Assembly (NCBI GenBank): GCA_018062165.1
Contig: JAGOSU010000023.1
Coordinates: 1-11,855, forward strand
Source of the DNA: Minisyncoccota bacterium
GTDB taxonomy: Bacteria > Patescibacteriota > Minisyncoccia > Phycocordibacterales > Phycocordibacteraceae
Direction: 5' to 3'
DNA length: 11,855 bases
Positions 1-6,349 of this stretch are shown piece by piece; position 1 is the stretch's first letter, and every line of letters starts with the position of its first letter. A program made the position numbers and the translations under genes. The notes beneath the pieces are model-generated. The model made no database searches and had not been told where the DNA came from. It saw only the letters and a program-made list of their open reading frames with translations.

Positions 1-1
1 C

Positions 2-172
2 AACGTGGAGCGCCTCATTGAGCGCATGGACTGGTCAAAGGAGGACTGTATCTACGTAGGAGATGCGCTCTATCCTGGAGGCAATGATGAGTCGGTCATG
101 GACGTGATTGATACAAAAGCAGTTGAGACGCCCGATGATACGTTCCGCTTCGTAGAAGAAATTCTTTCCTAG
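2..172 (+). CDS. HAD-superfamily hydrolase, C-terminal fragment (5' end outside window)
   Basis: Only the last 56 codons are inside the window; the reading frame is open to the left edge. The fragment carries YVGDALYPGGNDESV, which matches HAD motif IV in the Cof/IIB-type phosphatases (GD followed by a GGND), the acidic cluster that binds the catalytic Mg2+. Phosphomannomutase-like and sugar-phosphate phosphatases of this class carry the same block, but the substrate cannot be told from the tail alone. A short helical C-terminus follows. The stop TAG lies inside a CTAG that also provides the stop of the convergent methyltransferase gene, so the two genes overlap by 4 bp. HAD family is well supported; the exact enzyme is not. 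Confidence 0.75.
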   Translation, partial: NVERLIERMDWSKEDCIYVGDALYPGGNDESVMDVIDTKAVETPDDTFRFVEEILS

Positions 173-996
173 CTCTTAGCTCGCGTATAGATCTGGCCGG
201 TCGTGGTCCCATCAAGTTTATAGCGCAGGTTCGGGAACTTCATCTTGGCCGGTGATTTCTTAATGACGTAGACCTCGGGGTAACTCGGGTAGTGCCGTTC
301 AATCTGCACGCCTCCTGCAATCAGTTCGTCCACCGTGTCATTAAACTCCTTGCTACCAAACGCATAGTCCTCGTAGGTGGGTGTCCCACCCTCACGACCA
401 GCAAAGCGCTCCGCGCTGGTGTACTCCCCTATATGCGCGTGCATGACACCGTCCGGTTCAAGCGATTGGTAGAGACCGCGCATCACTCGGAAGACATCGG
501 GAACATGCTGGAGGGCAAAGCGGGTGATGATGAGGTCAAACTTTTCCCCTTCGCCTGCGACGAAACTCGCCTTTGGCTCATGTTTGCGCACCACACCGTC
601 AGGTGACACCTTGAAGACAGGCTTCGAACTCACATTCACAAACTGAATGCCAAGTTCCTTGTCCGTTCTCTTATCAAACTCATCTCGTGGGTCTTCGATA
701 CTCACACCCACAAGCTCAAACGGAATGTCGGGCATCTGCTGCTTCAAGCTTCGCAGTGCAGCATTGGAACCGCACCCGAAGTCGAGAATGCGCACCGGGC
801 GATCAGGATGTTTAGCGTGAATAGCCCGAATAGTGTCGAAAATGGATGTATCTCCCGGGAAAAGGTGCTCATCATACGTGGTGATGTTCGACTTCAAAAA
901 CCCGTATCCTGCGTTAAGCGTCTGAATGCCGGCGAGACGCATGGCCTCGCGCTCCCGCTCCTTAATGCGCTCCAGTGATTCCCTATGCTCGTCCAT
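169..996 (-). CDS. Class I SAM-dependent methyltransferase
   Basis: A 275-residue protein with a seven-beta-strand methyltransferase fold. Motif I, RILDFGCGS, is at about residues 69-77 and binds SAM. LVGVSIED (95-102) is the post-I strand with its acidic residue. KFDLIITRFALQHVPD (152-167) is motif II, and LEPDGVMHAHIGEY (179-192) is the post-II/III region. The charged helical N-terminus (residues 1-25, rich in E, R and K) is probably a cap or substrate region. The substrate is unknown. I chose the ATG at 996, not the in-frame ATG at 1029. A TATACT box ends 6 bp before 996, the spacing seen at other genes here, and a start at 1029 would place that box inside the gene. The gene diverges from the FAD oxidase and converges on the HAD gene with shared stop bases. 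Confidence 0.85.
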   Translation of the reverse strand: MDEHRESLERIKEREREAMRLAGIQTLNAGYGFLKSNITTYDEHLFPGDTSIFDTIRAIHAKHPDRPVRILDFGCGSNAALRSLKQQMPDIPFELVGVSIEDPRDEFDKRTDKELGIQFVNVSSKPVFKVSPDGVVRKHEPKASFVAGEGEKFDLIITRFALQHVPDVFRVMRGLYQSLEPDGVMHAHIGEYTSAERFAGREGGTPTYEDYAFGSKEFNDTVDELIAGGVQIERHYPSYPEVYVIKKSPAKMKFPNLRYKLDGTTTGQIYTRAKS

Positions 997-1002
997 ACGG
1001 GA

Positions 1003-1008
1003 AGTATA
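1003..1008 (-). promoter_or_regulatory. -10 box (TATACT) of the methyltransferase, leaderless
   Basis: TATACT on the minus strand ends 6 bp before the chosen ATG at 996, so transcription should begin at or next to the start codon. No clear -35 box is visible. Confidence 0.6.
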
Positions 1009-1016
1009 GCGCGTGC

Positions 1017-1022
1017 TACCAT
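1017..1022 (+). promoter_or_regulatory. Possible extended -10 of the FAD oxidase
   Basis: TACCAT preceded by TG plus one base (TGCTACCAT) lies 10 bp before the ATG at 1033. It matches TATAAT at four of six positions. TATAGC at 1005-1010 is an alternative that would give a leader of about 15 nt. Both are weak, so the exact promoter is uncertain. Confidence 0.35.
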
Positions 1023-1032
1023 TGTCCATACG

Positions 1033-2679
1033 ATGCTTCGCGACGACATAGCAAAAGCCATCAAGGGCGATGTCGCTGACGACTCCCCTACCCTCGACAC
1101 CTTCTCAAGAGATACGAGCGTCTTTGAAGAGCGCCCAACGCTTGTGGTGTATCCCAAGGACGCGGGTGACGTCGCAAACCTCGTGCATGCCGTGCACGCC
1201 CTTAAGGAAACAGGTGAAGACGTATCGGTCACCGCCCGCTCTGCCGGCACCGACATGTCGGGCGGCCCGCTCACAAAATCCATCGTCGCCGTGTTCACCA
1301 AGTACATGAACCAGGTGCTTGAAGTGGGCGACGGTTATGCCGTCACTGAGCCAGGTGCCTTCTACCGGGATTTCGAGAAGGAGACTCTCAAGAAAGGATT
1401 CATTCTTCCCTCGTACCCTGCCTCAAGAGAGATTGCGGCTATGGGCGGAATCGTGAACAACAACTCAGGCGGCGAGCGCACCCTCAAGTACGGTAAGACT
1501 GAGAAGTACGTTGAGGAAGTAGAGGTGATTCTCTCCGACGGCACCACGACCACCTTCAAGGCACTCGGTCCTGATGAACTTGCACAGAAGAAACTCCAAA
1601 CGGATTTGGAGGGCGATATCTATCGAAGGATGAGCAACCTCATCATCGACAACCGCGAGGTAATCGAAGCTGCACGTCCCAAGGTCTCCAAGAATTCCGC
1701 TGGCTACGCACTCTGGAGCGTCTTGGATTTTGAAAACGGCACCTTCAACCTCGCGAAACTTATTTGTGGCGCACAGGGCACGCTCGCACTTATGACGAAA
1801 GCGAAGCTTTCCTTAGTGAAGCCGCAAGACCACCGCTCCATGTTGGTGGTATTCCTCTCTGACATGAACGTGCTTCCGGAGGTGGTGAAGCGCGTTCTTA
1901 CATACAATCCTGAGTCCTTTGAGTCCTACGACGACCACACTTTCAAGCTTGCCGTGCAGTTCCTCCCGCAGATGCTCTCGCAGATGGGGCTTGCGCGCGC
2001 CGTCCGCCTTGGCTTCTCCTTCCTTCCTGAGGTAGGACTAGTACTCAAGGGGGGCGTACCGAAGTTGGTACTCATGGCAGAATTTTCAGAGGACACACAC
2101 GACGCTGCACTCAAAGCTGCGAAGGATGCGCAGGAATCCTTGAAGGATTTGAAACTCCCTACGCGCATTAACGTCGATGAACGCGCGAGCGAGAAGTACT
2201 GGATTGTCAGGCGCGAAAGCTTCTCCCTTCTCAGGAAGAACCTCAAGGGTCTTTACGCCTCCCCGTTCATTGATGACTTCGTGGTGCCTCCTGAGACGTA
2301 TCCTGAGTTCCTCCCCAAGCTCTATGAACTCCTTGGGAAGTACAACCTTATCTATACGATTGCCGGACACATCGGAAACGGGAACTTCCACATCATTCCC
2401 CTCATGGACCTCTCCAAAGAGGAGTCCCATACCATAATTATGGAGCTCTCTCCCAAGGTCTACGAGCTTGTGATTGCGTACGGGGGCACCACTACCGGCG
2501 AACACAACGACGGCATCATCCGCACCCCCTATTTGACCCAGCTGTTCGGAGAGAAGATGGTGGAACTCTTCAGGCAGACTAAGGAAATCTTTGACCCGCT
2601 GAACATCCTGAACCCAGGAAAGAAGGTTGGCGGCACCTTTGAAGACATCAAACGTGCTATGACCCACCACGTCTCATAA
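1033..2679 (+). CDS. FAD-linked oxidase, GlcD / D-lactate dehydrogenase type
   Basis: A 548-residue flavoprotein of the PCMH (vanillyl-alcohol oxidase) family. The FAD-binding half covers about residues 25-240. It shows the pyrophosphate-binding segments ARSAGTDMSGG (68-78) and SYPASREIAAMGGIVNNNSGG (about 127-147). The C-terminal FAD-oxidase domain carries GHIGNGNFH (445-453), the family's GHxGDGNxH site, and TTTGEHNDG (486-494), the GEHGxG-like site. It ends with the usual FDPLNILNPGKK. Relatives oxidise 2-hydroxy acids such as D-lactate or glycolate, often passing electrons to quinone or another protein. It is longer than typical GlcD (about 480-500) and has no cysteine-rich Fe-S domain. 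The start at 1033 gives a normal N-terminus (MLRDDIAKAI). An upstream in-frame ATG at 985 would run into the methyltransferase gene. Family is firm; substrate is not. Confidence 0.88.
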   Translation: MLRDDIAKAIKGDVADDSPTLDTFSRDTSVFEERPTLVVYPKDAGDVANLVHAVHALKETGEDVSVTARSAGTDMSGGPLTKSIVAVFTKYMNQVLEVGDGYAVTEPGAFYRDFEKETLKKGFILPSYPASREIAAMGGIVNNNSGGERTLKYGKTEKYVEEVEVILSDGTTTTFKALGPDELAQKKLQTDLEGDIYRRMSNLIIDNREVIEAARPKVSKNSAGYALWSVLDFENGTFNLAKLICGAQGTLALMTKAKLSLVKPQDHRSMLVVFLSDMNVLPEVVKRVLTYNPESFESYDDHTFKLAVQFLPQMLSQMGLARAVRLGFSFLPEVGLVLKGGVPKLVLMAEFSEDTHDAALKAAKDAQESLKDLKLPTRINVDERASEKYWIVRRESFSLLRKNLKGLYASPFIDDFVVPPETYPEFLPKLYELLGKYNLIYTIAGHIGNGNFHIIPLMDLSKEESHTIIMELSPKVYELVIAYGGTTTGEHNDGIIRTPYLTQLFGEKMVELFRQTKEIFDPLNILNPGKKVGGTFEDIKRAMTHHVS

Positions 2680-2684
2680 TCCTA

Positions 2685-2690
2685 TATACT
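2685..2690 (+). promoter_or_regulatory. -10 box (TATACT) of purN
   Basis: TATACT lies in the 19-bp gap after the FAD oxidase stop and ends 8 bp before the purN ATG, so the message should be leaderless or nearly so. The gene probably has its own promoter and does not depend only on read-through. Confidence 0.6.
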
Positions 2691-2698
2691 CTTCCTCA

Positions 2699-3307
2699 AT
2701 GAAGCCCCGCCTCCTCATTCTTGCCTCAGGCACCCCCGATGGTGGCGGGAGCGGGTTTGAGAACCTGGTGAAAAACGTTACCGCCGCAGATATCGTCGGC
2801 GTCGTTTCTAACAACGAGAACGGTGGTGTGCGAGAGCGTGCAGACCGTCTTGGTGTTCCTTTCATCTACTTCCCTGGTCCCTACACCGCCGAGAACTACC
2901 AGAAGATAGTCAACGAGGCAGGCGCAGACTTCGTCGCGCTCTCCGGTTGGCTGAAGCTCGTCGCAGGACTTGACCCTCGTACTACCTTCAACATTCATCC
3001 CGGCCCCCTGCCGGAGTTTGGCGGTAAAGGTCTCTGGGGGCGCTTTGTGCACGAAGCAGTACTGAAAGCGTACCAAGAGGGACGGATTACAGAGTCAGCA
3101 GTTTCCATGCACTTCGTAACGCCTGAGTTTGATGAAGGTCCCGTCTTCTTCTCGCATCCGGTTCCCATACTTCCTGAGGACACCCCAGACACGCTCGCCG
3201 AGCGTGTGCAGGCAGCGGAGAAAGAATGGCAGCCCCAGATTACGGACAAAGTGGTGCGTGGTGAGGTAACCTGGGACGGCGAACATAAAGACTCACTTCA
3301 TGTTTAG
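2699..3307 (+). CDS. purN: Phosphoribosylglycinamide formyltransferase (GAR transformylase)
   Basis: A 202-residue formyltransferase-fold protein, normal length for PurN. In purine synthesis PurN transfers a formyl group from 10-formyltetrahydrofolate to glycinamide ribonucleotide. The catalytic triad is present: N98 and H100 in FNIHPGPLP, and D145 in EFDEGPVF (E. coli N106, H108, D144). The N-terminal LILASGTPDGGGSGFENL is a variant of the phosphate-binding loop (usually SGNGSNLQ) and looks expanded by a few residues. No other purine gene is in the window, so a different formyl acceptor cannot be excluded. The gene starts 8 bp after a TATACT box and overlaps the next gene by 8 bp, so those two are probably co-transcribed and translationally coupled. 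Confidence 0.85.
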   Translation: MKPRLLILASGTPDGGGSGFENLVKNVTAADIVGVVSNNENGGVRERADRLGVPFIYFPGPYTAENYQKIVNEAGADFVALSGWLKLVAGLDPRTTFNIHPGPLPEFGGKGLWGRFVHEAVLKAYQEGRITESAVSMHFVTPEFDEGPVFFSHPVPILPEDTPDTLAERVQAAEKEWQPQITDKVVRGEVTWDGEHKDSLHV

Positions 3308-4352
3308 AGAACGCAAACCACCTACGAAGGCCGACCAATACCCTCTCCTTGAAGGACGCGAAGCCATCCACAACCACGCTACACGCACACGTATGCAGCC
3401 CGAGGCATGGCTCGCACGTGTCGAAGCACACGTGAAGAATGGCGATATTTCTATCAACGACCTCGAATATTTTGTAAGCAACTTCGCCAACGTCGGTAAT
3501 GGAGTCACCGAGTTCGCAAAGCGCTTTCCAAACGCGAAAGACCTCTACACGTACCTGAAACGAGCGCCGCTCACCGCAGCAACGCACTCCTGCCACGTTG
3601 GTTCTCGCGGAAGAAAAGCGATGTGGCCCGCGTGCTTCTCACTCGCCGGAGCAGAGATGAGTCGGGATGATTTAGCGGTACCTTTTAGCACTGTCGACCT
3701 CTTAGAAGCCGATATTCCCTTCCTGATCTCGCAGGACGGTATCACGGTGGACCTTACAAAAGGACGGGGCGAGGGCTCACATACGCATTGGGAGTCTGGG
3801 AAATCGCAGGTAGAGGTGTGTGATGAGGCTGAGCGGCGCTTCTTCCGCACACTCACAGGAAAGACGGCAGACGGTTCCCGTGACCCGCTGAACATACTCG
3901 AAAGCGGAAAGGATCTTGAAGGTATTGTATTCCTTGATCAAGGCAAGGCGGTGGGTCTTATGAAATTCATTGGATCATTCAGTTTACTCGCGCTCCGCAG
4001 TGTTGGGAGCGACAAGGGAACGGAATTCCATAAGGGCATGCTCTACGCTCTCGACGGGCCATTAAAAATGCTCCTGCGAGATGCTATACGCAATCACCAG
4101 ACGATCGAACCGGACACAACGAAACCGCTCAAACGGCGGTTCCTCTCCGTCGACATAGCGGCGCTTCAACAAGCAGCGAAGGAAGCAAACGTAGTACTTG
4201 GTAAGACAAGCACTCGATTCCTCGGTATACGCCATATGAAAGAACCGAAAGAATCTACAGTAAACATGTATGAGGAAATGGACTCTTTCGCGCACGAATT
4301 CGAAGCGGGAGCCTTTGCTAGCGAATCCCTCTTCCCTGCTGAAGAAAAATAG
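3300..4352 (+). CDS. Hypothetical protein, overlapping purN
   Basis: A 350-residue protein that I do not recognise. It has no signal peptide and no membrane segment and should be cytosolic. An N-terminal helical, basic stretch (1-90) contains EAWLARVEAHVKNGDISIND. A middle region (about 95-235) holds C99, C112 and C174, and the string GEGSHTHWESGKSQVEVCDE (157-176), whose two histidines and acidic residues could be a metal or active site. The C-terminal part (about 240-350) has GTEFHKGMLYALDGPLKMLL and RFLGIRHMKEPKES. Base composition and codon use look like its neighbours. The ATG at 3300 lies inside the last codons of purN (8-bp overlap) with no Shine-Dalgarno, which suggests translation by re-initiation after purN. 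Its length and coupling make it a convincing gene; its function is unknown. Confidence 0.8.
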   Translation: MFRERKPPTKADQYPLLEGREAIHNHATRTRMQPEAWLARVEAHVKNGDISINDLEYFVSNFANVGNGVTEFAKRFPNAKDLYTYLKRAPLTAATHSCHVGSRGRKAMWPACFSLAGAEMSRDDLAVPFSTVDLLEADIPFLISQDGITVDLTKGRGEGSHTHWESGKSQVEVCDEAERRFFRTLTGKTADGSRDPLNILESGKDLEGIVFLDQGKAVGLMKFIGSFSLLALRSVGSDKGTEFHKGMLYALDGPLKMLLRDAIRNHQTIEPDTTKPLKRRFLSVDIAALQQAAKEANVVLGKTSTRFLGIRHMKEPKESTVNMYEEMDSFAHEFEAGAFASESLFPAEEK

Positions 4353-4366
4353 ACAGCTGTCCCCAC

Positions 4367-4380
4367 CTTCCTTGTGGAAG
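4367..4380 (+). terminator. Weak hairpin after the purN operon
   Basis: CTTCC, TTGT loop, GGAAG, starting 15 bp after the stop at 4352. No U-tract follows, so it is at best a poor intrinsic terminator or an RNA 3'-end stabiliser. Confidence 0.25.
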
Positions 4381-4400
4381 TGTTAAATCTGTTGCATACT
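4372..4400 (+). promoter_or_regulatory. Candidate upstream promoter of the RRM gene
   Basis: TTGTGG (4372-4377), a 17-bp spacer and CATACT (4395-4400) resemble a sigma-70 promoter. It would give a 5' leader of about 85 nt containing the ATACTGC/GCAGTAT repeat. The match is moderate and competes with the TATACA box at 4470. Confidence 0.3.
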
Positions 4401-4418
4401 GCAAATGACTCGCAGTAT
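4396..4418. repeat. Perfect 7-bp inverted repeat, 9-bp loop
   Basis: ATACTGC (4396-4402) and GCAGTAT (4412-4418) are exact reverse complements. The repeat could be a protein operator, since it overlaps the possible -10 CATACT, or an RNA stem-loop in a long leader of the RRM gene. Confidence 0.4.
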
Positions 4419-4469
4419 CCAGAGCTTTGCGTGGCCAAACCACTCCTAGTACTCAGTTCGGCGAGAAGT

Positions 4470-4475
4470 TATACA
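4470..4475 (+). promoter_or_regulatory. Candidate proximal -10 (TATACA) of the RRM gene
   Basis: TATACA ends 17 bp before the ATG at 4493, giving a short leader of about 10 nt with no Shine-Dalgarno. It matches TATAAT at four of six positions, with no obvious -35. Confidence 0.4.
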
Positions 4476-4492
4476 TCAGTCAATCAAGCCAC

Positions 4493-4852
4493 ATGGCAAC
4501 AAACAAGCTCTATGTCGGCGGTATCCCGTACCGCACGACCGAGGATGAAATGCGCACCGCCTTTGAAGAGGCAGGTACCGTATCGTCCGTCAGTATTATT
4601 ATGGACCGCATGACCGGTCGTTCTCGCGGCTTCGGCTTCGTCGAGATGGCAGACGAGGCTCAGGCCCAGGCTGCAATCGACCGTTGGGACGGAAAGGAAT
4701 TCGATGGGCGCACGCTCTCGGTTTCCTTTGCTCGCCCACAGGGTGATCGCCCAGCAGGCGGAGGCGGAGGTCGCGGTGGTTTTGGCGGCGGTAACCGCGG
4801 AGGCGGCTACGGCGGCGGAAACAGCGGCGGTGGCTACGGAGGTGGCTACTAA
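4493..4852 (+). CDS. Glycine-rich RRM RNA-binding protein
   Basis: A 119-residue single-RRM protein. RNP2 is LYVGGI (residues 6-11) and RNP1 is RGFGFVEM (45-52), with the aromatic residues that stack on RNA. The fold spans about residues 4-81. The tail (89-119) is almost all glycine with R, F, N, S and Y, arranged as GGY/GGN-like repeats. This is the architecture of bacterial Rbp proteins and plant/cyanobacterial glycine-rich RNA-binding proteins, which are often cold-responsive and act as RNA chaperones. The start at 4493 (MATNKLYVGG) places RNP2 at the usual distance from the N-terminus. An in-frame ATG 66 bp upstream would add an unrelated 22-residue stretch and take in the TATACA box. The gene stands alone between the purN pair and a strong terminator. 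Confidence 0.92.
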   Translation: MATNKLYVGGIPYRTTEDEMRTAFEEAGTVSSVSIIMDRMTGRSRGFGFVEMADEAQAQAAIDRWDGKEFDGRTLSVSFARPQGDRPAGGGGGRGGFGGGNRGGGYGGGNSGGGYGGGY

Positions 4853-4862
4853 GCTCTGACAA

Positions 4863-4897
4863 AAGAAAAAGGCCCGCACTAAGCGGGCCTTTTTCTT
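4863..4897. terminator. Strong bidirectional intrinsic terminator
   Basis: A perfect 15-bp stem (4863-4877 with 4883-4897) around the 5-nt loop ACTAA. The GC core is GGCCCGC/GCGGGCC, flanked by A-rich and T-rich arms (AAGAAAAA and TTTTTCTT). It therefore has a U-tract on both strands and can end both the RRM gene (10 bp upstream) and the convergent DUF1360-like gene, whose TAA stop sits in the right arm. Confidence 0.95.
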
Positions 4898-5363
4898 ATC
4901 CGCAGGTAGAGGTGTGGCCTCCAGCGTTCGGCGCATCAAGCACTTTGCGCTTCTTCTCTTCTGCAGACCAACCTATAAGGTTTACGAGAATCTGAAGGAA
5001 GGAAGCAACTCCTGCAAGCGCGAGGATAAGAATCACCGGCCACGCATACGGAGTAGCGAAGTAGAAGAACACCATGAAGAAACTCCACCAAAGGCCCACA
5101 CACCAAGGACAATTCACGAGTGCCCCCAGCGTCCCGAGAAAGGTTCCCTGTGGCTTGCCGACGAAGGCATCACGGATGAACTTCGTGATGAGATCGTAGG
5201 ATGTAAGACGAATAAGACGGAAGAGCGCGAGTGCCATGAGGAGGAAATCCCCGAGCGGTACCCACGTAGTAAAGCGGCCCGTCTCCTCAAGCCACGAGAC
5301 GCCGAGGAACATCAGGACCGCAAAGAAGAGTGCAAAGAACACATCCCAGAGTGCTGTTTTCAT
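4896..5363 (-). CDS. DUF1360-like integral membrane protein
   Basis: A 155-residue protein with about four membrane segments, at roughly residues 6-24, 36-52, 88-105 and 107-130. The N-terminus is short and the C-terminal tail is charged and cytosolic-looking (SAEEKKRK, then a GGHTSTCG end). The core FRLIRLTSYDLITKFIRDAF (48-67) and VNCPWCVGLWWS (83-94) match my memory of the DUF1360 family (Bacillus YjcA-like), whose members share an R-L-T-D-x2-T/S stretch and a CPxCxG-W motif. No function is established. The ATG at 5363 is chosen because TATACT lies 6 bp upstream; a longer in-frame extension would cover prmC. The TAA stop overlaps the terminator shared with the RRM gene. Confidence 0.8.
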   Translation of the reverse strand: MKTALWDVFFALFFAVLMFLGVSWLEETGRFTTWVPLGDFLLMALALFRLIRLTSYDLITKFIRDAFVGKPQGTFLGTLGALVNCPWCVGLWWSFFMVFFYFATPYAWPVILILALAGVASFLQILVNLIGWSAEEKKRKVLDAPNAGGHTSTCG

Positions 5364-5369
5364 AAGGGT

Positions 5370-5377
5370 AGTATACC
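5370..5377. promoter_or_regulatory. Overlapping divergent -10 boxes on a GTATAC palindrome
   Basis: AGTATACC reads as TATACT on the minus strand (5375 to 5370), ending 6 bp before the membrane-protein ATG at 5363. On the plus strand it reads as TATACC (5372-5377), ending 8 bp before the prmC ATG at 5386. The two -10 elements share four bases. No -35 is clear on either strand. Confidence 0.65.
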
Positions 5378-5385
5378 GTATGACT

Positions 5386-6108
5386 ATGGAGACCAGCCGA
5401 GAAGATGTGGAAGCCCTGATTCGCGACAAATATGCGGGAGACCGGAGCGTAGACCTCTCGGGAGACCTCGCACGCCTTACCGAGGGAGAGCCTTTGGCGT
5501 ATGTCATAGGATGGGTGCCGTTCCTTGGTCTTAGAATCAACCTCGACTCGCGCCCGCTCATCCCCCGCCCCGAGACTGAGTGGTGGACCGAGGAACTTAT
5601 CACGAAACTTGAAGGCCGTACGCTTCGTGTGCTCGACCTCTGCGCCGGCTCCGGTGCAATCGGACTCTCGGTTCTTGCGAAGGTCCCAGGCGCACATGTT
5701 TCCTTTGGAGAACTCATGGAAGAACATGCTGAGCAGATACGAAAGAATCTTGAACTGAACGGACTTGATGCTTCACGGGCAGACATACGTGCAGGCGACC
5801 TCTTCGAGCCCTTCCTCGGTGAGACCTTCGACCTCATTGTCTCCAACCCGCCCTACATACCAGAAGGACGAGAACTGCCCGAGAGCGTGCTTGAGTACGA
5901 ACCCGAAGAAGCGCTTTACTCAGGCACTGATGGTCTAGAGGTGATACGCCGCATTGCACAGGAAGCACCGTCCTACCTCGTACAAGGTGGCGAAGTGTGG
6001 ATTGAGGCAGACGTTGAAAACATCGAAGCAGCAAGCAATTTCCTTCCGCACAGTGAGATACGCACGGACCCATATGGCAGGTCGCGTCTTCTCGTGGGAC
6101 ACTACTAG
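5386..6108 (+). CDS. prmC: Release factor glutamine N5-methyltransferase
   Basis: A 240-residue protein that should methylate the glutamine of the GGQ motif in peptide chain release factors, raising termination efficiency. The PrmC signature is present. GEPLAYVIGWVPFLGLRI (34-51) and LIPRPETEWW (58-67) are the family-specific linker. VLDLCAGSGAIGLS (82-95) is SAM motif I. SNPPYIPEG (153-161) contains the NPPY motif that holds the target glutamine amide. It is shorter than the usual 270-290 because the N-terminal helical domain is reduced to about 35 residues. Two in-frame ATGs lie 6 bp apart (5380 and 5386). I prefer 5386, which leaves 8 bp after the TATACC box; 5380 would leave only 2. It is the first gene of a tight four-gene run. 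Confidence 0.9.
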   Translation: METSREDVEALIRDKYAGDRSVDLSGDLARLTEGEPLAYVIGWVPFLGLRINLDSRPLIPRPETEWWTEELITKLEGRTLRVLDLCAGSGAIGLSVLAKVPGAHVSFGELMEEHAEQIRKNLELNGLDASRADIRAGDLFEPFLGETFDLIVSNPPYIPEGRELPESVLEYEPEEALYSGTDGLEVIRRIAQEAPSYLVQGGEVWIEADVENIEAASNFLPHSEIRTDPYGRSRLLVGHY

Positions 6109-6111
6109 CGT

Positions 6112-6348
6112 ATGGATGCACCAGCGACGCTCCTTCGCTTCCCCGCACTCTTCGGAACTGTCACGAGTGAAGCGGTGCTTTCAGTTATCTTCACCCTGAT
6201 ATTTATTTGGTGGACCATCTACACCTTAGTGGCTATCTACCACTGGTTCCGCTATGGTCGCTCATCCTGGGTGGCTGTTCCCGCCATCGCCCTTCACCTG
6301 GCGGTCTCCGGCGGCATCTTTATCTACATGACGTCAGCCCTTCACTAG
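6112..6348 (+). CDS. Small two-helix membrane protein
   Basis: A 78-residue protein I do not recognise, with two clear hydrophobic segments at about 20-44 and 54-75. They are joined by a short loop with basic residues (HWFRYGRS), which by the positive-inside rule points to a cytosolic loop with both ends outside. It begins 3 bp after the prmC stop and ends 1 bp before the PH-domain gene, so it belongs to the same transcript. No Shine-Dalgarno precedes it. Real-gene status is supported by the packing and by sensible membrane segments; function is unknown, perhaps a partner of the next membrane protein. Confidence 0.72.
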   Translation: MDAPATLLRFPALFGTVTSEAVLSVIFTLIFIWWTIYTLVAIYHWFRYGRSSWVAVPAIALHLAVSGGIFIYMTSALH

Positions 6349-6349
6349 T

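Larger units (their letters stand above)
4353..4492. other. Longest intergenic region in the window: hairpins and leader before the RRM gene
   Basis: A 140-bp gap between the unknown gene and the RRM gene. It holds a small hairpin, CTTCC/GGAAG with a TTGT loop (4367-4380), and a perfect 7-bp inverted repeat, ATACTGC/GCAGTAT (4396-4402 and 4412-4418). It also holds two candidate -10 boxes, CATACT (4395-4400) and TATACA (4470-4475). I see no tRNA and no known riboswitch, and nothing that convinces as a separate small gene. Confidence 0.5.

Noticed and set aside
985..1032. Upstream ATG start for the FAD oxidase
   Set aside because: It overlaps the methyltransferase start and would bury both promoters. 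The N-terminus from 1033 already fits the family.
2086..2670. 194-codon minus-strand frame within the FAD oxidase
   Set aside because: It lies fully inside the FAD-oxidase C-terminal domain, which carries conserved motifs on the plus strand. The antisense product has no recognisable feature and no promoter.
4427..4492. 22-residue N-terminal extension of the RRM protein
   Set aside because: The RRM normally begins within a few residues of the N-terminus, and the extension contains the TATACA promoter candidate.
4759..4849. Repetitive GGC/GGT-rich tract as a tandem repeat or CRISPR-like array
   Set aside because: It is simply the codons of the glycine-rich tail of the RRM protein, with irregular units and no spacers.
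4914..5534. 206-codon open frame on the plus strand opposite the DUF1360-like gene
   Set aside because: It is antisense to a protein with clear membrane segments, a promoter at leaderless distance and a family match. Its own product is highly charged with no domain pattern.
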